NCBI RefSeq assembly: GCF_002117005.1
Contig: NZ_CP021023.1
Location: 62,001-126,000, forward strand
Length of the DNA: 64,000 nt
Direction of reading: 5' to 3'
Source of the DNA: Sedimentisphaera salicampi
GTDB taxonomy: Bacteria > Planctomycetota > Phycisphaerae > Sedimentisphaerales > Sedimentisphaeraceae
Below the pieces are notes generated by a model that saw only the letters and a program-made list of their open reading frames with translations, made no database searches and was not told the origin of the DNA. The first letter of the stretch is position 1; each line of letters opens with the position of its first letter. Below, piece after piece: positions 45,386 to 54,521 of the stretch. Both the position numbers and the translations under genes were made by a program.

Positions 45386-46594
45386 CTATACATCGGACAT
45401 GGTGAATACCGGCAGGTAAAGCGCTATCACTGTTACCAGCACAAGCGAGCCCACCAGCATCATCATTACAGGTTCTATCATCTTTGTCATAGCTTTTATT
45501 GAGCCCTCAAGCTGCCTTTGAAACTGTTCGCTGGTCTTGTCGAATACGTTTGACAGCGAACCGCTCTGTTCGCCAACTTGAGCCATTTTTATCACCAGAT
45601 TGGGAAACATTTCAGTAGATTCGATTGCCGAGGAGATGTTGTCTCCCTCTTCGATTCGCTTTTGTATGTTGGTGATTGATTCTCTTATAATATCGTTGCT
45701 GTTCATAGCCTTGATTATCTCAAGAGTTTCCAGCACAGACACTCCAGACATAAACAGAGTTGATGTTGTCTGGCAGAAAGTGGTTATGAACGAGTTTATT
45801 ATTATGTTGTTGAAAAAGGGCAGCCTTAAAACAAGCTTGCTCAGATTTCTGTGCCCATTGATTGTTTTGCTGTAAAAATGCCCCGAAATCCACAAGGCAA
45901 TGATTATTAGTCCCATCCACCAGATATTTCTGGAAATGTAATCGTAGCAGGACATATATACCTCTGTAAACGCTGGAAGCTCGTTTTTGAACATCTCGAA
46001 CATACTTTTGAATCTCGGGATGATCAAAAGCCCCATAACGGTTACAATAAGCACAACAAATCCTGCTACGAAACAAGGATACGAAAGAGCCCCTTTTACG
46101 TCTTTTAAGAGCTTCTCCCTCTTAACGTAATAGTCTGCCAGCCTTTCAAAAACTTGGGGCATATTGCCGCTGGTTTCTCCTGCGAGGCTCATCGCTCTGA
46201 AGAATGTGTTGAATACTTTCGGATGTTTTTTAAGGGCGTCTGTGAAAGTGCTGCCGGCTTTGATGTCTTCTGAAATTGAGTTTAAGGTCTTCTCGAAGTA
46301 TTCATTGTCTATGTCGTCTGAGATTGTCTCCAAAGATTCTGTTATGGAAACTCCGCCGCCCATCATAGTGCCAATCTGCCAGCAAAATGCAGCCATTTCA
46401 GAGAGTGATACGTGTTTTACATTTCTCTTTTTCTTCCGGCTTTTCTTCTTTCGAGTGTCAAGCTCTTCGATGAGAACGGGGATTCGCCCTTGGCATCTTG
46501 CCCAAACAATTACTTCGCTGTGGCTGACGGCTTCGTAAGTGCCTGTGTATTGTTTGCCGCTCTCGTCTCTGAGTATGTACTTGAAAGTTTTCAT
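45386..46594 (-). CDS. pilC: Type IV pilus platform protein PilC (GspF family)
   Basis: A 402-residue inner-membrane protein with two T2SSF domains (about 70-190 and 270-395) and three membrane helices (about 170-190, 220-240, 375-398). Typical motifs are MAAFCWQIGTMMGGGVSITE and FCQTTSTLFMSGVSVLETLE, with MAQVGEQSGSL before the last helix. The N-terminal 60 residues form a small extra domain (TFKYILRDESGKQYTG). The ATG at 46594 is the first start giving this N-terminus; its ribosome binding site is weak. It sits between pilB and the major pilin gene. Confidence 0.93.
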   Translation of the reverse strand: MKTFKYILRDESGKQYTGTYEAVSHSEVIVWARCQGRIPVLIEELDTRKKKSRKKKRNVKHVSLSEMAAFCWQIGTMMGGGVSITESLETISDDIDNEYFEKTLNSISEDIKAGSTFTDALKKHPKVFNTFFRAMSLAGETSGNMPQVFERLADYYVKREKLLKDVKGALSYPCFVAGFVVLIVTVMGLLIIPRFKSMFEMFKNELPAFTEVYMSCYDYISRNIWWMGLIIIALWISGHFYSKTINGHRNLSKLVLRLPFFNNIIINSFITTFCQTTSTLFMSGVSVLETLEIIKAMNSNDIIRESITNIQKRIEEGDNISSAIESTEMFPNLVIKMAQVGEQSGSLSNVFDKTSEQFQRQLEGSIKAMTKMIEPVMMMLVGSLVLVTVIALYLPVFTMSDV

Positions 46595-46754
46595 AATTTT
46601 AACCGCTAAAAGCAAGTGTTAATACTTGTCTAATAGCCATTGTACCAAAATATACAGCAAGTCAAGAACTTTTACGTAAGTTTTCTTGCATTTTTAAAAA
46701 TTTTTCAAATATAAATACTTGTTTAGTGGCTGTGGTGTGATTATGAGGCTTGAT

Positions 46755-48464
46755 TCAGAGGCTGCTGTAGGCCGCAGCAAGAACTTCTTCGGCAGTCGTG
46801 ATTCCGACTGCCATCCTTCTTACTCCGCTCTCAAGAAGGCCGTCGAAGCCGGCTTTTCTTGAAGACTGCCTCACCTCTTCTTCATGGCCGTTGTGCACGA
46901 TGATGTTTTTTATTTCGCTGTTTATATTGAGGAATTCGAAGATCGGCAGACGCCCGCGGTAGCCTGTTTTGCTGCAGTATTCACACCCCGCAGCCCTGTA
47001 GAAGGTATTCTGACGGGCGTATTCCTCACTGATTTGGAGCTTTTCCTTTTCCTCCTCAGTTAGTTCGGTTTGCTCCTTGCACCTCTCACAAAGCCTTCTG
47101 ATGAGCCTTTGAGCTATCACGAGATTCACAGCAGAAGCAAGAAGATACGGCTCAAGACCCATATAAAGCAGTCTGCTCACAGCACTGGGCGCATCGTTGG
47201 TATGCAGAGTACTGAGCACCAGGTGCCCTGTGAGGGCAGCCTTAACTGCAATCTCCATAGTTTCGTTGTCTCTTATTTCTCCAAGAAGGATAATATCCGG
47301 GTCCTGCCGCAGGATTGAACGAAGGCAGGCGGCAAAGCTCAGGCCTATGCTTGACTTAACCTGAACCTGATTTATGCCCTCAAGCCTGTATTCTACAGGG
47401 TCCTCAACTGTAGTAATATTTTTTGAAGGATCGAAAAGGTAGCTCAGAGCTGAGTAGAGTGTGGTGCTTTTTCCGCTGCCTGTAGGGCCGGTAACGAGAA
47501 TAATCCCGTGCGGCTTGCTCAGTGAATTCTTCATAACCTTCAAAAGGTTCGGTTCAAAACCAACGCTTGCAAGGTCGTGTTTTAGCGAAGACTGGTCCAG
47601 TATTCGCATTACTATCTTCTCGCCGTAGATTGTAGGTATTGAACTCACTCTCACATCAACGGCCTTTCCCGCTAGTTTAACCTTGAACCTTCCGTCCTGA
47701 GGAACACGCCTTTCAGTAATGTTCATCTGAGAAAGTATTTTAAGCCTTGTAAGAACCCCGGGCTGCATCTTTCTAGGCGGCGGGCACATATTCTGCAAAA
47801 CACCGTCCACACGCATCCTTATCTGCATGGTTTTCTCTTGCGGCTCAACGTGGATATCGCTGGCCCTGCTCTTTATTGCCTGGCTGAGCATCAAATCCAC
47901 AAACCTTATTACAGGCGCCTTGCCGGCCTCAGACTCCACGTTGAGATCAGATACTGTGTCCTCTTCGGCCTCTTCCTCGCCAGAATCAAATTCCAGCTCA
48001 ACTATATCTCTAAGCTGCTGCTCCTCTATATCAGAGCCGTGATATATCAGCTCAATCGTCTTTTCGATATCTGATTTGCACGCTATAAAGAGATTGAGAT
48101 TGGTTTTCAGTTTGCTTTTTATGTTGTCAACAGCCACCACATTAAGAGGATCGGCTATTGCTATTGAGATAGAATCGGGATTTTCCTGTACTATCACTGC
48201 ATTGAAGCGCCGTGCCATCATTTCAGGCAGCTTTCTGGCAATTTCAATATCAACGCCGGAGAGAACATCGCCGCTCATAAATTCAATGCCGAAATATTCT
48301 GAAAGGCAGTTGGTCAGCTGTTTTTCAGAAAATGCTCCTCTGCTTTGCAGAAACTCGCCTATACGCTTGCCAGAGGGCTGGGCGTCCAAGGCTTCTGCAA
48401 GCTCAGTTTCGCCTATTTTGCCTTGAGAAACGAGCCATTGTCCAAATTTAATCTTTTCCGCCAT
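46755..48464 (-). CDS. pilB: Type IV pilus extension ATPase PilB (GspE family)
   Basis: A 569-residue secretion ATPase. The N-terminal MshEN-like domain (about 1-150) starts MAEKIKFGQWLVSQGKIGET. The core has Walker A TGPTGSGKSTT (K332), Asp box TTVEDPVEYRL, Walker B DPDIILLGEIRD and His box STLHTNDAPSAV. Near the end, CERCKEQ and CEYCSKTG give the four-Cys zinc site typical of PilB and GspE. It powers pilin polymerisation. ATG at 48464 has AAAGGAAA upstream; an upstream extension has no family features. It is the first gene of the cluster. Confidence 0.95.
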   Translation of the reverse strand: MAEKIKFGQWLVSQGKIGETELAEALDAQPSGKRIGEFLQSRGAFSEKQLTNCLSEYFGIEFMSGDVLSGVDIEIARKLPEMMARRFNAVIVQENPDSISIAIADPLNVVAVDNIKSKLKTNLNLFIACKSDIEKTIELIYHGSDIEEQQLRDIVELEFDSGEEEAEEDTVSDLNVESEAGKAPVIRFVDLMLSQAIKSRASDIHVEPQEKTMQIRMRVDGVLQNMCPPPRKMQPGVLTRLKILSQMNITERRVPQDGRFKVKLAGKAVDVRVSSIPTIYGEKIVMRILDQSSLKHDLASVGFEPNLLKVMKNSLSKPHGIILVTGPTGSGKSTTLYSALSYLFDPSKNITTVEDPVEYRLEGINQVQVKSSIGLSFAACLRSILRQDPDIILLGEIRDNETMEIAVKAALTGHLVLSTLHTNDAPSAVSRLLYMGLEPYLLASAVNLVIAQRLIRRLCERCKEQTELTEEEKEKLQISEEYARQNTFYRAAGCEYCSKTGYRGRLPIFEFLNINSEIKNIIVHNGHEEEVRQSSRKAGFDGLLESGVRRMAVGITTAEEVLAAAYSSL

Positions 48465-48824
48465 GGATTTCCTTTTGAATAATGATATCCTATTGTATAA
48501 TACGCAGGTGATAATACAAGCTTTTTTAATAAAAAATAAAGTAAAAACTCGTAACTCAATTCTCATATATTTAAGTGTATAGGCTTAAATGCAAATGAGT
48601 AAATGATTTACAGCTTTTTGAGTCTTTTCAGAATCGGCATAATTGCCAGATTTCAGATGCCGGCAGAAATTCTGAACATAATAAAGCTTTATGGGTATAT
48701 ATTATATTATAAGCGTATGGTTTGCGGCCTCAAAAATTAAATTTCCATTTTTTGAAAATCAGTGTTGCAGATTTTTAATCTGAAATCATTAAATAAATGA
48801 AAAAATAAAATCAGGAATATTGCT
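48465..48824. promoter_or_regulatory. Divergent promoter region between pilB and ECF sigma gene
   Basis: About 360 very AT-rich bases between divergent genes, so it should carry promoters for both. A perfect 15-base palindrome, CAGATTTTTAATCTG (48768-48782), lies 42 bases before the sigma gene start and could be an operator. TATATTATATTATAAG (48698-48713) offers several -10-like boxes. No gene or RNA was recognised. Confidence 0.45.
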
Positions 48825-49373
48825 TTGAAAGCGGAGATTCAAAAAAATACTGATCTGCATACCGGCGAGAAGTTTACAGATCTTCTCACCGGAAACCAAA
48901 GGCAGATTCATGCTTATATAATAAGCCTTGTTGGCAACTTCAATGATTCTGAAGACATTCTTCAGGAAACCACCAAGGAGATGTGGCAGAAGTTTGAAGA
49001 TTACAAACTGGGCACAAATTTCCTTGCATGGGGTAAAAAGATCGCTTACTACAAGGTTCTGGAGTATAGAAACAGAAACAAGCGGAAAAAGTTTGTTTTC
49101 GATGATTACATACTCCAGCAGATAAGCAAGGAGTCTGTTTCGGAGCTGAAAGACGCAAACTCTTACACTATGTTTCTTGAGGATTGCCTTAAAAAACTCA
49201 GAGATGCGGATTTGAATCTCGTTAAGTCTTTGTATGTGGAGCAGAAAACTGTTAAAGATCTTTGTGCGAGCCTGAACCGCTCTCACCAGAGCATATACAG
49301 GAGCCTTGGAAGAATTCTAAACCTGCTGCGGCAGTGTATTCTCAGGGCATCAATGAGGGCAGGAAATGAATAG
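48825..49373 (+). CDS. ECF-type RNA polymerase sigma factor
   Basis: A 182-residue sigma-70 family factor of ECF layout. Region 2 is at about 22-90 (LTGNQRQIHAYIISLVGNFN, then DSEDILQETTKEMWQKFEDY and FLAWGKKIAYYKVLEYRNR). Region 4 is at about 125-175 (VKDLCASLNRSHQSIYRSLG, a helix-turn-helix). It should direct a small regulon under control of the FecR protein encoded directly after. The start is TTG at 48825 with AGGA upstream. The overlap with the FecR gene is 8 bases. Confidence 0.92.
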   Translation: MKAEIQKNTDLHTGEKFTDLLTGNQRQIHAYIISLVGNFNDSEDILQETTKEMWQKFEDYKLGTNFLAWGKKIAYYKVLEYRNRNKRKKFVFDDYILQQISKESVSELKDANSYTMFLEDCLKKLRDADLNLVKSLYVEQKTVKDLCASLNRSHQSIYRSLGRILNLLRQCILRASMRAGNE

Positions 49374-51093
49374 ACAAACAATTTTAGAATTTAGAAGCCT
49401 GTGCATTAAGCTTTTCGAAGGGTCTCTGGATGATCATGAAAGCCAAAGGCTTAATGAGCTTATGTATCACCCTGCGCTGAGGAAGGTCTATTTCGGTTTG
49501 GTTAAAGTCAATCTCTCTCTTAAATTCGCAGGCGAATGCTGCAGAGAATCTTCAGAACTTCTAAGTGAAGAAACTTTTGTTGAACAGGTATGGGAGAGTC
49601 TCGCAGAAGAGGAGAAAAATGCTGAGCCTGCTCAAAGGTTTGAATCTATTGAAGAATCGCCAAGAAGAGTGAACAGGAAGGTTTATCAGCAAAAACAGCC
49701 AAGGCAGATCAGCAAATTCAATCTCTATTCAGCTATCACCGGCGCTGCTGCCCTGATATTTCTATTCATTTTTGCAAGCCTTTCGCCGGAGAGAGCAGCA
49801 GTGAAAGTGGCGGCGGTTAGAGATTCACTTGATGTTAAGTTTGCAGATGACTCTAAGAGATATTCCAAGGGCGATATCATCTGGGCTGAGGAAACTATTA
49901 AAATTTCCGAGGGGTTCATTGAATTTGCAACTGCGCGGGATGTTCTTATAACAGTTGAAGCACCGGCTGAGTTTGAATTCAATAAGCAGGACGATATGCA
50001 GCTCGAATACGGCCAGCTTTACGCAAATGTCGGCGAGAATGGGATTGGTTTCACTGTCCATACAGACAATATGCGATTGATTGATCTTGGAACCGAGTTC
50101 GGCGTTTACAGGGATAAAAAGGGCTGGACAGAAGTTCATATGATAGACGGCGAAGCAGCTCTTGTGGCTGGCGGGTCTTGGTTTAAGAAAACCAAACAGC
50201 AGCTGTTTCAAGGGCAGGCAAGGGGCGTTTCCGGAAACGGAACCAGTGTAGAAGAGCTTGATTCTAAGCCGGAAAAATTTGCCCGATACATTAACTCAGA
50301 CCATAAATCTGTATGGCGAGGACAGAAAACATTAGGCCTTGCTGATATTGTCGGCGGCGGCAACGGCCTCGGCAGCGGCGAGTATAAATCCGGCATAGAT
50401 ACAGCTTCTGGTGAATATACTGCGGACATTAACAGGCTTAATTCGCTCAAGTCTTCCAGCGGCAATAGATATTTTAATGTCAAATCTCTTCCGTTTGTTG
50501 ACGGGGTATTTATCCCGGACGGCGAGTTTGGCTCAGTTCAGGTTACAAGCCAAGGCCATACATTCAGCGAGCTGTCAGATACAGACGGAAAATACTGGAT
50601 CGGGCTCCTTAACGGCGCATACCATCCGAGGCTGAATGATGTTCTGCCGCATACACTTACTTTACAGGGAGCAAAGCAGAGTTATCCTGAAAATTCAGCA
50701 TTGTTTATACATCCAAATCAGGGAATCACATTTGACCTAAATAAAATAAGGCAGATTGTTGAAGGAAATCAGTTTGCCAGGTTTACCGCCGAATTCGGGC
50801 TTTCAGACAGCGTGTTTGACAACGACAACTTTGTTGTACCTCTGAATAATTTTGAGGTGTTCAAGGAGGGCCAGCTAAATTGCGATTTGCAGGTGCTCGT
50901 TGATGGTCAGCTTCGATTTGAGAAAAGGAACCAATCCCCCTCGCAAAAGCCGAGCAGGGTGGATCTAACACTAAAACCGCAAGATCGCTTCTTGACCATC
51001 ATTGTATCAAATCCTGTCGAAGACAATCTGCCTGATTCCGGTTTTGTCTGGGCATTTATGAGAGAGCCCAATCTCCATATCAGGAGAAATTAA
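49366..51093 (+). CDS. FecR-type membrane regulator with NPCBM-like C-terminal domain
   Basis: A 575-residue protein. Residues 1-110 are cytoplasmic and helical (EFRSLCIKLFEGSLDDHESQ), the anti-sigma-like part. One membrane helix follows at about 120-140 (ITGAAALIFLFIFASLS). The FecR domain is at about 145-270 (GDIIWAEETIKISEGFIEFA, then GFTVHTDNMRLIDLGTEFGV). The C-terminal 200 residues contain HTLTLQGAKQSYPENSALFI, FTAEFGLSDS and DRFLTIIVSNPVEDN, a pattern like NPCBM carbohydrate-binding modules. It could thus sense a glycan outside and act on the sigma factor inside. The start overlaps the sigma gene stop. The NPCBM assignment is by eye. Confidence 0.88.
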   Translation: MNRQTILEFRSLCIKLFEGSLDDHESQRLNELMYHPALRKVYFGLVKVNLSLKFAGECCRESSELLSEETFVEQVWESLAEEEKNAEPAQRFESIEESPRRVNRKVYQQKQPRQISKFNLYSAITGAAALIFLFIFASLSPERAAVKVAAVRDSLDVKFADDSKRYSKGDIIWAEETIKISEGFIEFATARDVLITVEAPAEFEFNKQDDMQLEYGQLYANVGENGIGFTVHTDNMRLIDLGTEFGVYRDKKGWTEVHMIDGEAALVAGGSWFKKTKQQLFQGQARGVSGNGTSVEELDSKPEKFARYINSDHKSVWRGQKTLGLADIVGGGNGLGSGEYKSGIDTASGEYTADINRLNSLKSSSGNRYFNVKSLPFVDGVFIPDGEFGSVQVTSQGHTFSELSDTDGKYWIGLLNGAYHPRLNDVLPHTLTLQGAKQSYPENSALFIHPNQGITFDLNKIRQIVEGNQFARFTAEFGLSDSVFDNDNFVVPLNNFEVFKEGQLNCDLQVLVDGQLRFEKRNQSPSQKPSRVDLTLKPQDRFLTIIVSNPVEDNLPDSGFVWAFMREPNLHIRRN

Positions 51094-51145
51094 CAAGAGC
51101 AGTATTTGCAGTTATGAAAAGTAACTAAACAATAAAGAGGATAAA

Positions 51146-51958
51146 ATGAATAATACAAAAAAAGGATTTACACTTATAGAGCTTCTGGTTGTTATTTCAA
51201 TCATAGCTCTGTTAATGGCAATTCTTATGCCTGCTTTGAGCAAGGCAAGGGAGCAGGGCAAAAGGATGCTCTGCGCTAATAATCTAAGGCAGTGTGCTGT
51301 GGCCTGCCAGATTTATTCCCAGCAGAACAGGGGGGTGTATCCCCTTCAGGCAACCACAGCTTGGGCGTGGGATATTTCTTACTGGACAACCGATCTGATT
51401 ATCGACAGCGGCGCAGAACCGGATATCTTCTACTGCCCATCAAATACCAAGATGTCTGCCGATAAAGACAGGTACTGGAGATTTGCTGAGATCTGGCCGG
51501 AAGCGCCAAATACAAGCCTCGACAGAGAAGAGCCCGATACCCTTTTCCACAGGAGAAATCTCTACAGGGTTTCATCATACTTCTGGTTTTTCGACAGCTA
51601 CGAGGTGCTTGAGGACAAAAATGCAGGGCGGCCTGACCTTGAAGGAAGGCCGACTACAGACTGGCTCGTTAAATCTCAGGACGTGGAAAACCCCGCTGAG
51701 AGGAAAATGATTGCCGATGCTGTTTTCAAGCAGAATGAGCTATACACCCAGATCAAAGGCGGCAATTGGGACGGCTGGCAAAAGACTGACAGAACAAATC
51801 ACGTTGACGGAGGCGGCGAGCTTAACGGCTCGAATGCTGCTTTCGTTGACGGCCATGTGGAATGGCTTGGCGAAGAGGAACTCGAAAACCCAGACGGCAC
51901 CGACAGGGTTCGGCTCAGAGTAGGCGGTTCCGGCGGTACCGTAGAGCAGATTTGGTAA
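51146..51958 (+). CDS. Planctomycete-type prepilin with H-X9-DG motif
   Basis: A 270-residue protein with leader MNNTKKG, then [20 protein letters not shown] with Glu at +5, a type IV pilin-like N-terminus. The head ends with [20 protein letters not shown], the H-X9-DG region of a prepilin-like family greatly expanded in Planctomycetes. Its role is unknown; members are thought to form surface or pseudopilus structures processed by prepilin peptidase. GAGGAT precedes the ATG. It lies 52 bases after the FecR gene and is probably co-transcribed with the sigma unit. Confidence 0.9.
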   Translation: MNNTKKGFTLIELLVVISIIALLMAILMPALSKAREQGKRMLCANNLRQCAVACQIYSQQNRGVYPLQATTAWAWDISYWTTDLIIDSGAEPDIFYCPSNTKMSADKDRYWRFAEIWPEAPNTSLDREEPDTLFHRRNLYRVSSYFWFFDSYEVLEDKNAGRPDLEGRPTTDWLVKSQDVENPAERKMIADAVFKQNELYTQIKGGNWDGWQKTDRTNHVDGGGELNGSNAAFVDGHVEWLGEEELENPDGTDRVRLRVGGSGGTVEQIW

Positions 51959-52041
51959 TTATAATTTAAGCAGTAAACAACAGACGATTTTTTCTGTGTG
52001 TTGAAATTCTAATTTAATACTTATTTTTAAGGAGATTCATT

Positions 52042-54435
52042 ATGAAAAGAAGCTTGCTTCTAACAATGTTTCTGGCGGCGCAGTTATTTTTGCTGCAGTC
52101 GCTTGCCGTAGGCAGCACTGTTGCCTACTGGCGTTTCGAAGGCGGTACATCCGATGGAGACCCCATCCTGCACGGAGACGCGGCCGACGGAGATTTTTAT
52201 CCGGCGATAGTTGACAGTTCCGGAAACGGCAACGCCCTTTCTGTATGGCACGAAGGCGCGCACATTTACAGCACGGAGGTTGGATTCACCGAAGTACCTC
52301 AAACTGGGGCATCCAATCAGTTCAGTGCTAAGAACAATACCGGCTTCCCCGGAATGTGGACTCAAACAGGCTCTCAAATTAGCAATATGAGCCCGGCTGA
52401 GTTTACTATCGAGGCAACCGTAAGGCTCGAAAACGGCGGCTATCGCTGTATAGTCGGTCGAGACAGCTACGGCACTTCACCGCACAACCCTGACCTTGCA
52501 GCACTTTATCTTCAGGCTACCCCTGGAAACGGCCTTGCGATAAAATTCTGCGATGTACAGGGTTTTTGGCATGATGCTATTTCAGAGGGCGGAGTGATAG
52601 AAACTTACGATTTTGGCACTAATCCTTCTGGTGCAGGCATTCCGTTCTACAGCATAGCGGCAGTTAGCGACGGCGAATACCTTTCGCTCTATCTTTACAA
52701 CCACGACAGCCCTGAAGAAGGCTACAGGCTTATTGCTCAGGAGAATATGCTCGAAGAAACCGAGAGCACAAATACTGCCCTTACAGCCGGCGCCGGAGAC
52801 GGCGGAGACTGGGACGCAGGTAACTGGACAGTAACAAGAGGTCTTTACGGCGGCGGTCACGGAGATCGTGCTTGGGGTTTTGTTGATGAAATCAGAATCA
52901 GCGATTCAGCCCTTAGAGTTACAGATTTCCTCCAGGGCCCAACACCCTACAACGGTGATGTTGCTCAGCAGTCCGATCCTGTTAACGGCGATGTTGATGT
53001 TACATTCAGCTGGGACGCTCCGGGCGAGGATGCCTCTGGAGACGGTTCAAATGCAGTTGAGCCCGATCTTGTAGATCAGTATGTTTTCGTTAGCTCAGGC
53101 AATGAAGAAGATCCCGAGCTGTACTACGCAGGCGCAACTGGCGTTGACCCGGGCACAGCAGATCCTGCATCTTCATTTGGCCCGGTTGATCTCAACTACG
53201 ACAGCACCTATCAGTGGGCAGTAGTGGGCGTTATGGACGGATATCAGCAGAGCCTCACTCCAGGAGTCAGCACGCTTGCAGATGCAGACCCGAACAACAA
53301 CATTCACGGGCCTGTCTGGGAGTTTGAGTCTATGGCTTCTGTTCCGATAATCGATGAAGACCCCGGCTATGATGTTGTTGCAGATGGCGAAGATGCTTCA
53401 CTGATTGTTGAGGTAACAAGTGTTACCGCGCCATCATTCCAGTGGTTCAAGTCTGAGGATCAGGCAAATGATACACCTGAAGATGATGCTGCTGTAAGCG
53501 ATCCTGATGTAACACTTGATATTGCTCAGGACGGCGAAAGCTACACCTGCACAATGACTGTTCCAGCTGCAGCATTTGCAGACGAAGGATATTACTACTG
53601 CGAAGTTTCAAATGAAAGCGCAGCTTCAGCAGTTTCACAGGCCGGCGAGATTGAGATCGAAAAGCTGGTTAACTGGTACGAATTTGAGAATAACATTATG
53701 GATTCTCAGGGCACAAACCACGGCGTTTCAATGAGAACTGATCCAAACGCTCCGTTTGATTATGCATCAGGAATGGTTGGACAGGCTATTTCTCTCAATG
53801 CCGACGGTGTAGGCGATTCATTCGAAATAGACCAGTCTGTAAAGGCAAACTTCACTATTGAGATGTGGGTTAAGACAACAGGCGATTCTCCAGGAACCGA
53901 CGGCTGGTATAACGGCTTAGGCCTTGTTGACGGCGAACAGAACGGACAAGTTGACGATATGGGGACAGCCCTGCTCGACGGCAAATTTGCTCTGGGAATC
54001 GGTGATTACGACGGCGAAATGCAGATGACGCTTAAGTCTGAATCAGACATCAACGACGACACCTGGCATTACTGCGTTGCAACACGCAACTATGAGACAG
54101 GCGATATGAAGGTTTATGTTGACGGCGTGCTTGAGGCCTCTTTAAGCGGAGCCACAGGGCTGAAAGATGAGCCTGAAACACTTCGAATCGGAGCATTGCA
54201 TACCGGTATGAATTTCTTCCCCGGACTGATCGATGAGCTCAAGCTCTACAACTACGAGCTTTCTGAGGTAGAAATTGCCGATAACTATACTTCTCTAACT
54301 GGCGAGTCTGTTTGCCTTACCTCTCAAGCACCTGATAAAGGCCTTGATGTAAATGATGACTGCCAGATTGATATGGCTGATTTCGCCGGCCTTGCTGCCG
54401 AATGGCTCACTAGCGGCATTTTCCCAGTTCAGTAA
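52042..54435 (+). CDS. Secreted multi-domain LamG/Ig protein with dockerin-like tail, paralogue A
   Basis: A 797-residue secreted protein. Signal peptide is 1-24 (LFLLQSLAVG). Domains are LamG/concanavalin-like 1 (about 27-300, starting VAYWRFEGGTSDGD), a fibronectin-like segment (about 305-435, VTFSWDAPGEDASGDGSN), an Ig-like segment (about 440-545, FQWFKSEDQ and YYYCEVSNES) and LamG 2 (about 548-755, WYEFENNIMDSQGTNHG). The tail is LDVNDDCQIDMADFAGLAAE, a single dockerin-like calcium loop and helix. No catalytic domain is seen, so it is a binding or structural protein for glycans. Paralogue B follows 86 bases later with the same layout. Confidence 0.9.
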   Translation: MKRSLLLTMFLAAQLFLLQSLAVGSTVAYWRFEGGTSDGDPILHGDAADGDFYPAIVDSSGNGNALSVWHEGAHIYSTEVGFTEVPQTGASNQFSAKNNTGFPGMWTQTGSQISNMSPAEFTIEATVRLENGGYRCIVGRDSYGTSPHNPDLAALYLQATPGNGLAIKFCDVQGFWHDAISEGGVIETYDFGTNPSGAGIPFYSIAAVSDGEYLSLYLYNHDSPEEGYRLIAQENMLEETESTNTALTAGAGDGGDWDAGNWTVTRGLYGGGHGDRAWGFVDEIRISDSALRVTDFLQGPTPYNGDVAQQSDPVNGDVDVTFSWDAPGEDASGDGSNAVEPDLVDQYVFVSSGNEEDPELYYAGATGVDPGTADPASSFGPVDLNYDSTYQWAVVGVMDGYQQSLTPGVSTLADADPNNNIHGPVWEFESMASVPIIDEDPGYDVVADGEDASLIVEVTSVTAPSFQWFKSEDQANDTPEDDAAVSDPDVTLDIAQDGESYTCTMTVPAAAFADEGYYYCEVSNESAASAVSQAGEIEIEKLVNWYEFENNIMDSQGTNHGVSMRTDPNAPFDYASGMVGQAISLNADGVGDSFEIDQSVKANFTIEMWVKTTGDSPGTDGWYNGLGLVDGEQNGQVDDMGTALLDGKFALGIGDYDGEMQMTLKSESDINDDTWHYCVATRNYETGDMKVYVDGVLEASLSGATGLKDEPETLRIGALHTGMNFFPGLIDELKLYNYELSEVEIADNYTSLTGESVCLTSQAPDKGLDVNDDCQIDMADFAGLAAEWLTSGIFPVQ

Positions 54436-54521
54436 TGGTGTTTGATTTACAATGATAATGTTATAAAACTTGCAGACCAGAGCTTATCTCTCTGCAGGTA
54501 ATAACAATAAGGAGATTAATT

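Noticed and set aside
48789-49286. Open frame of 165 codons on the minus strand
   Set aside because: Antisense to the ECF sigma gene, whose own reading has clear sigma regions 2 and 4.
54456-54500. TGCAGA...TCTGCA inverted repeat between LamG paralogues A and B
   Set aside because: Loop is long and no T run follows, so termination or regulation could not be supported.
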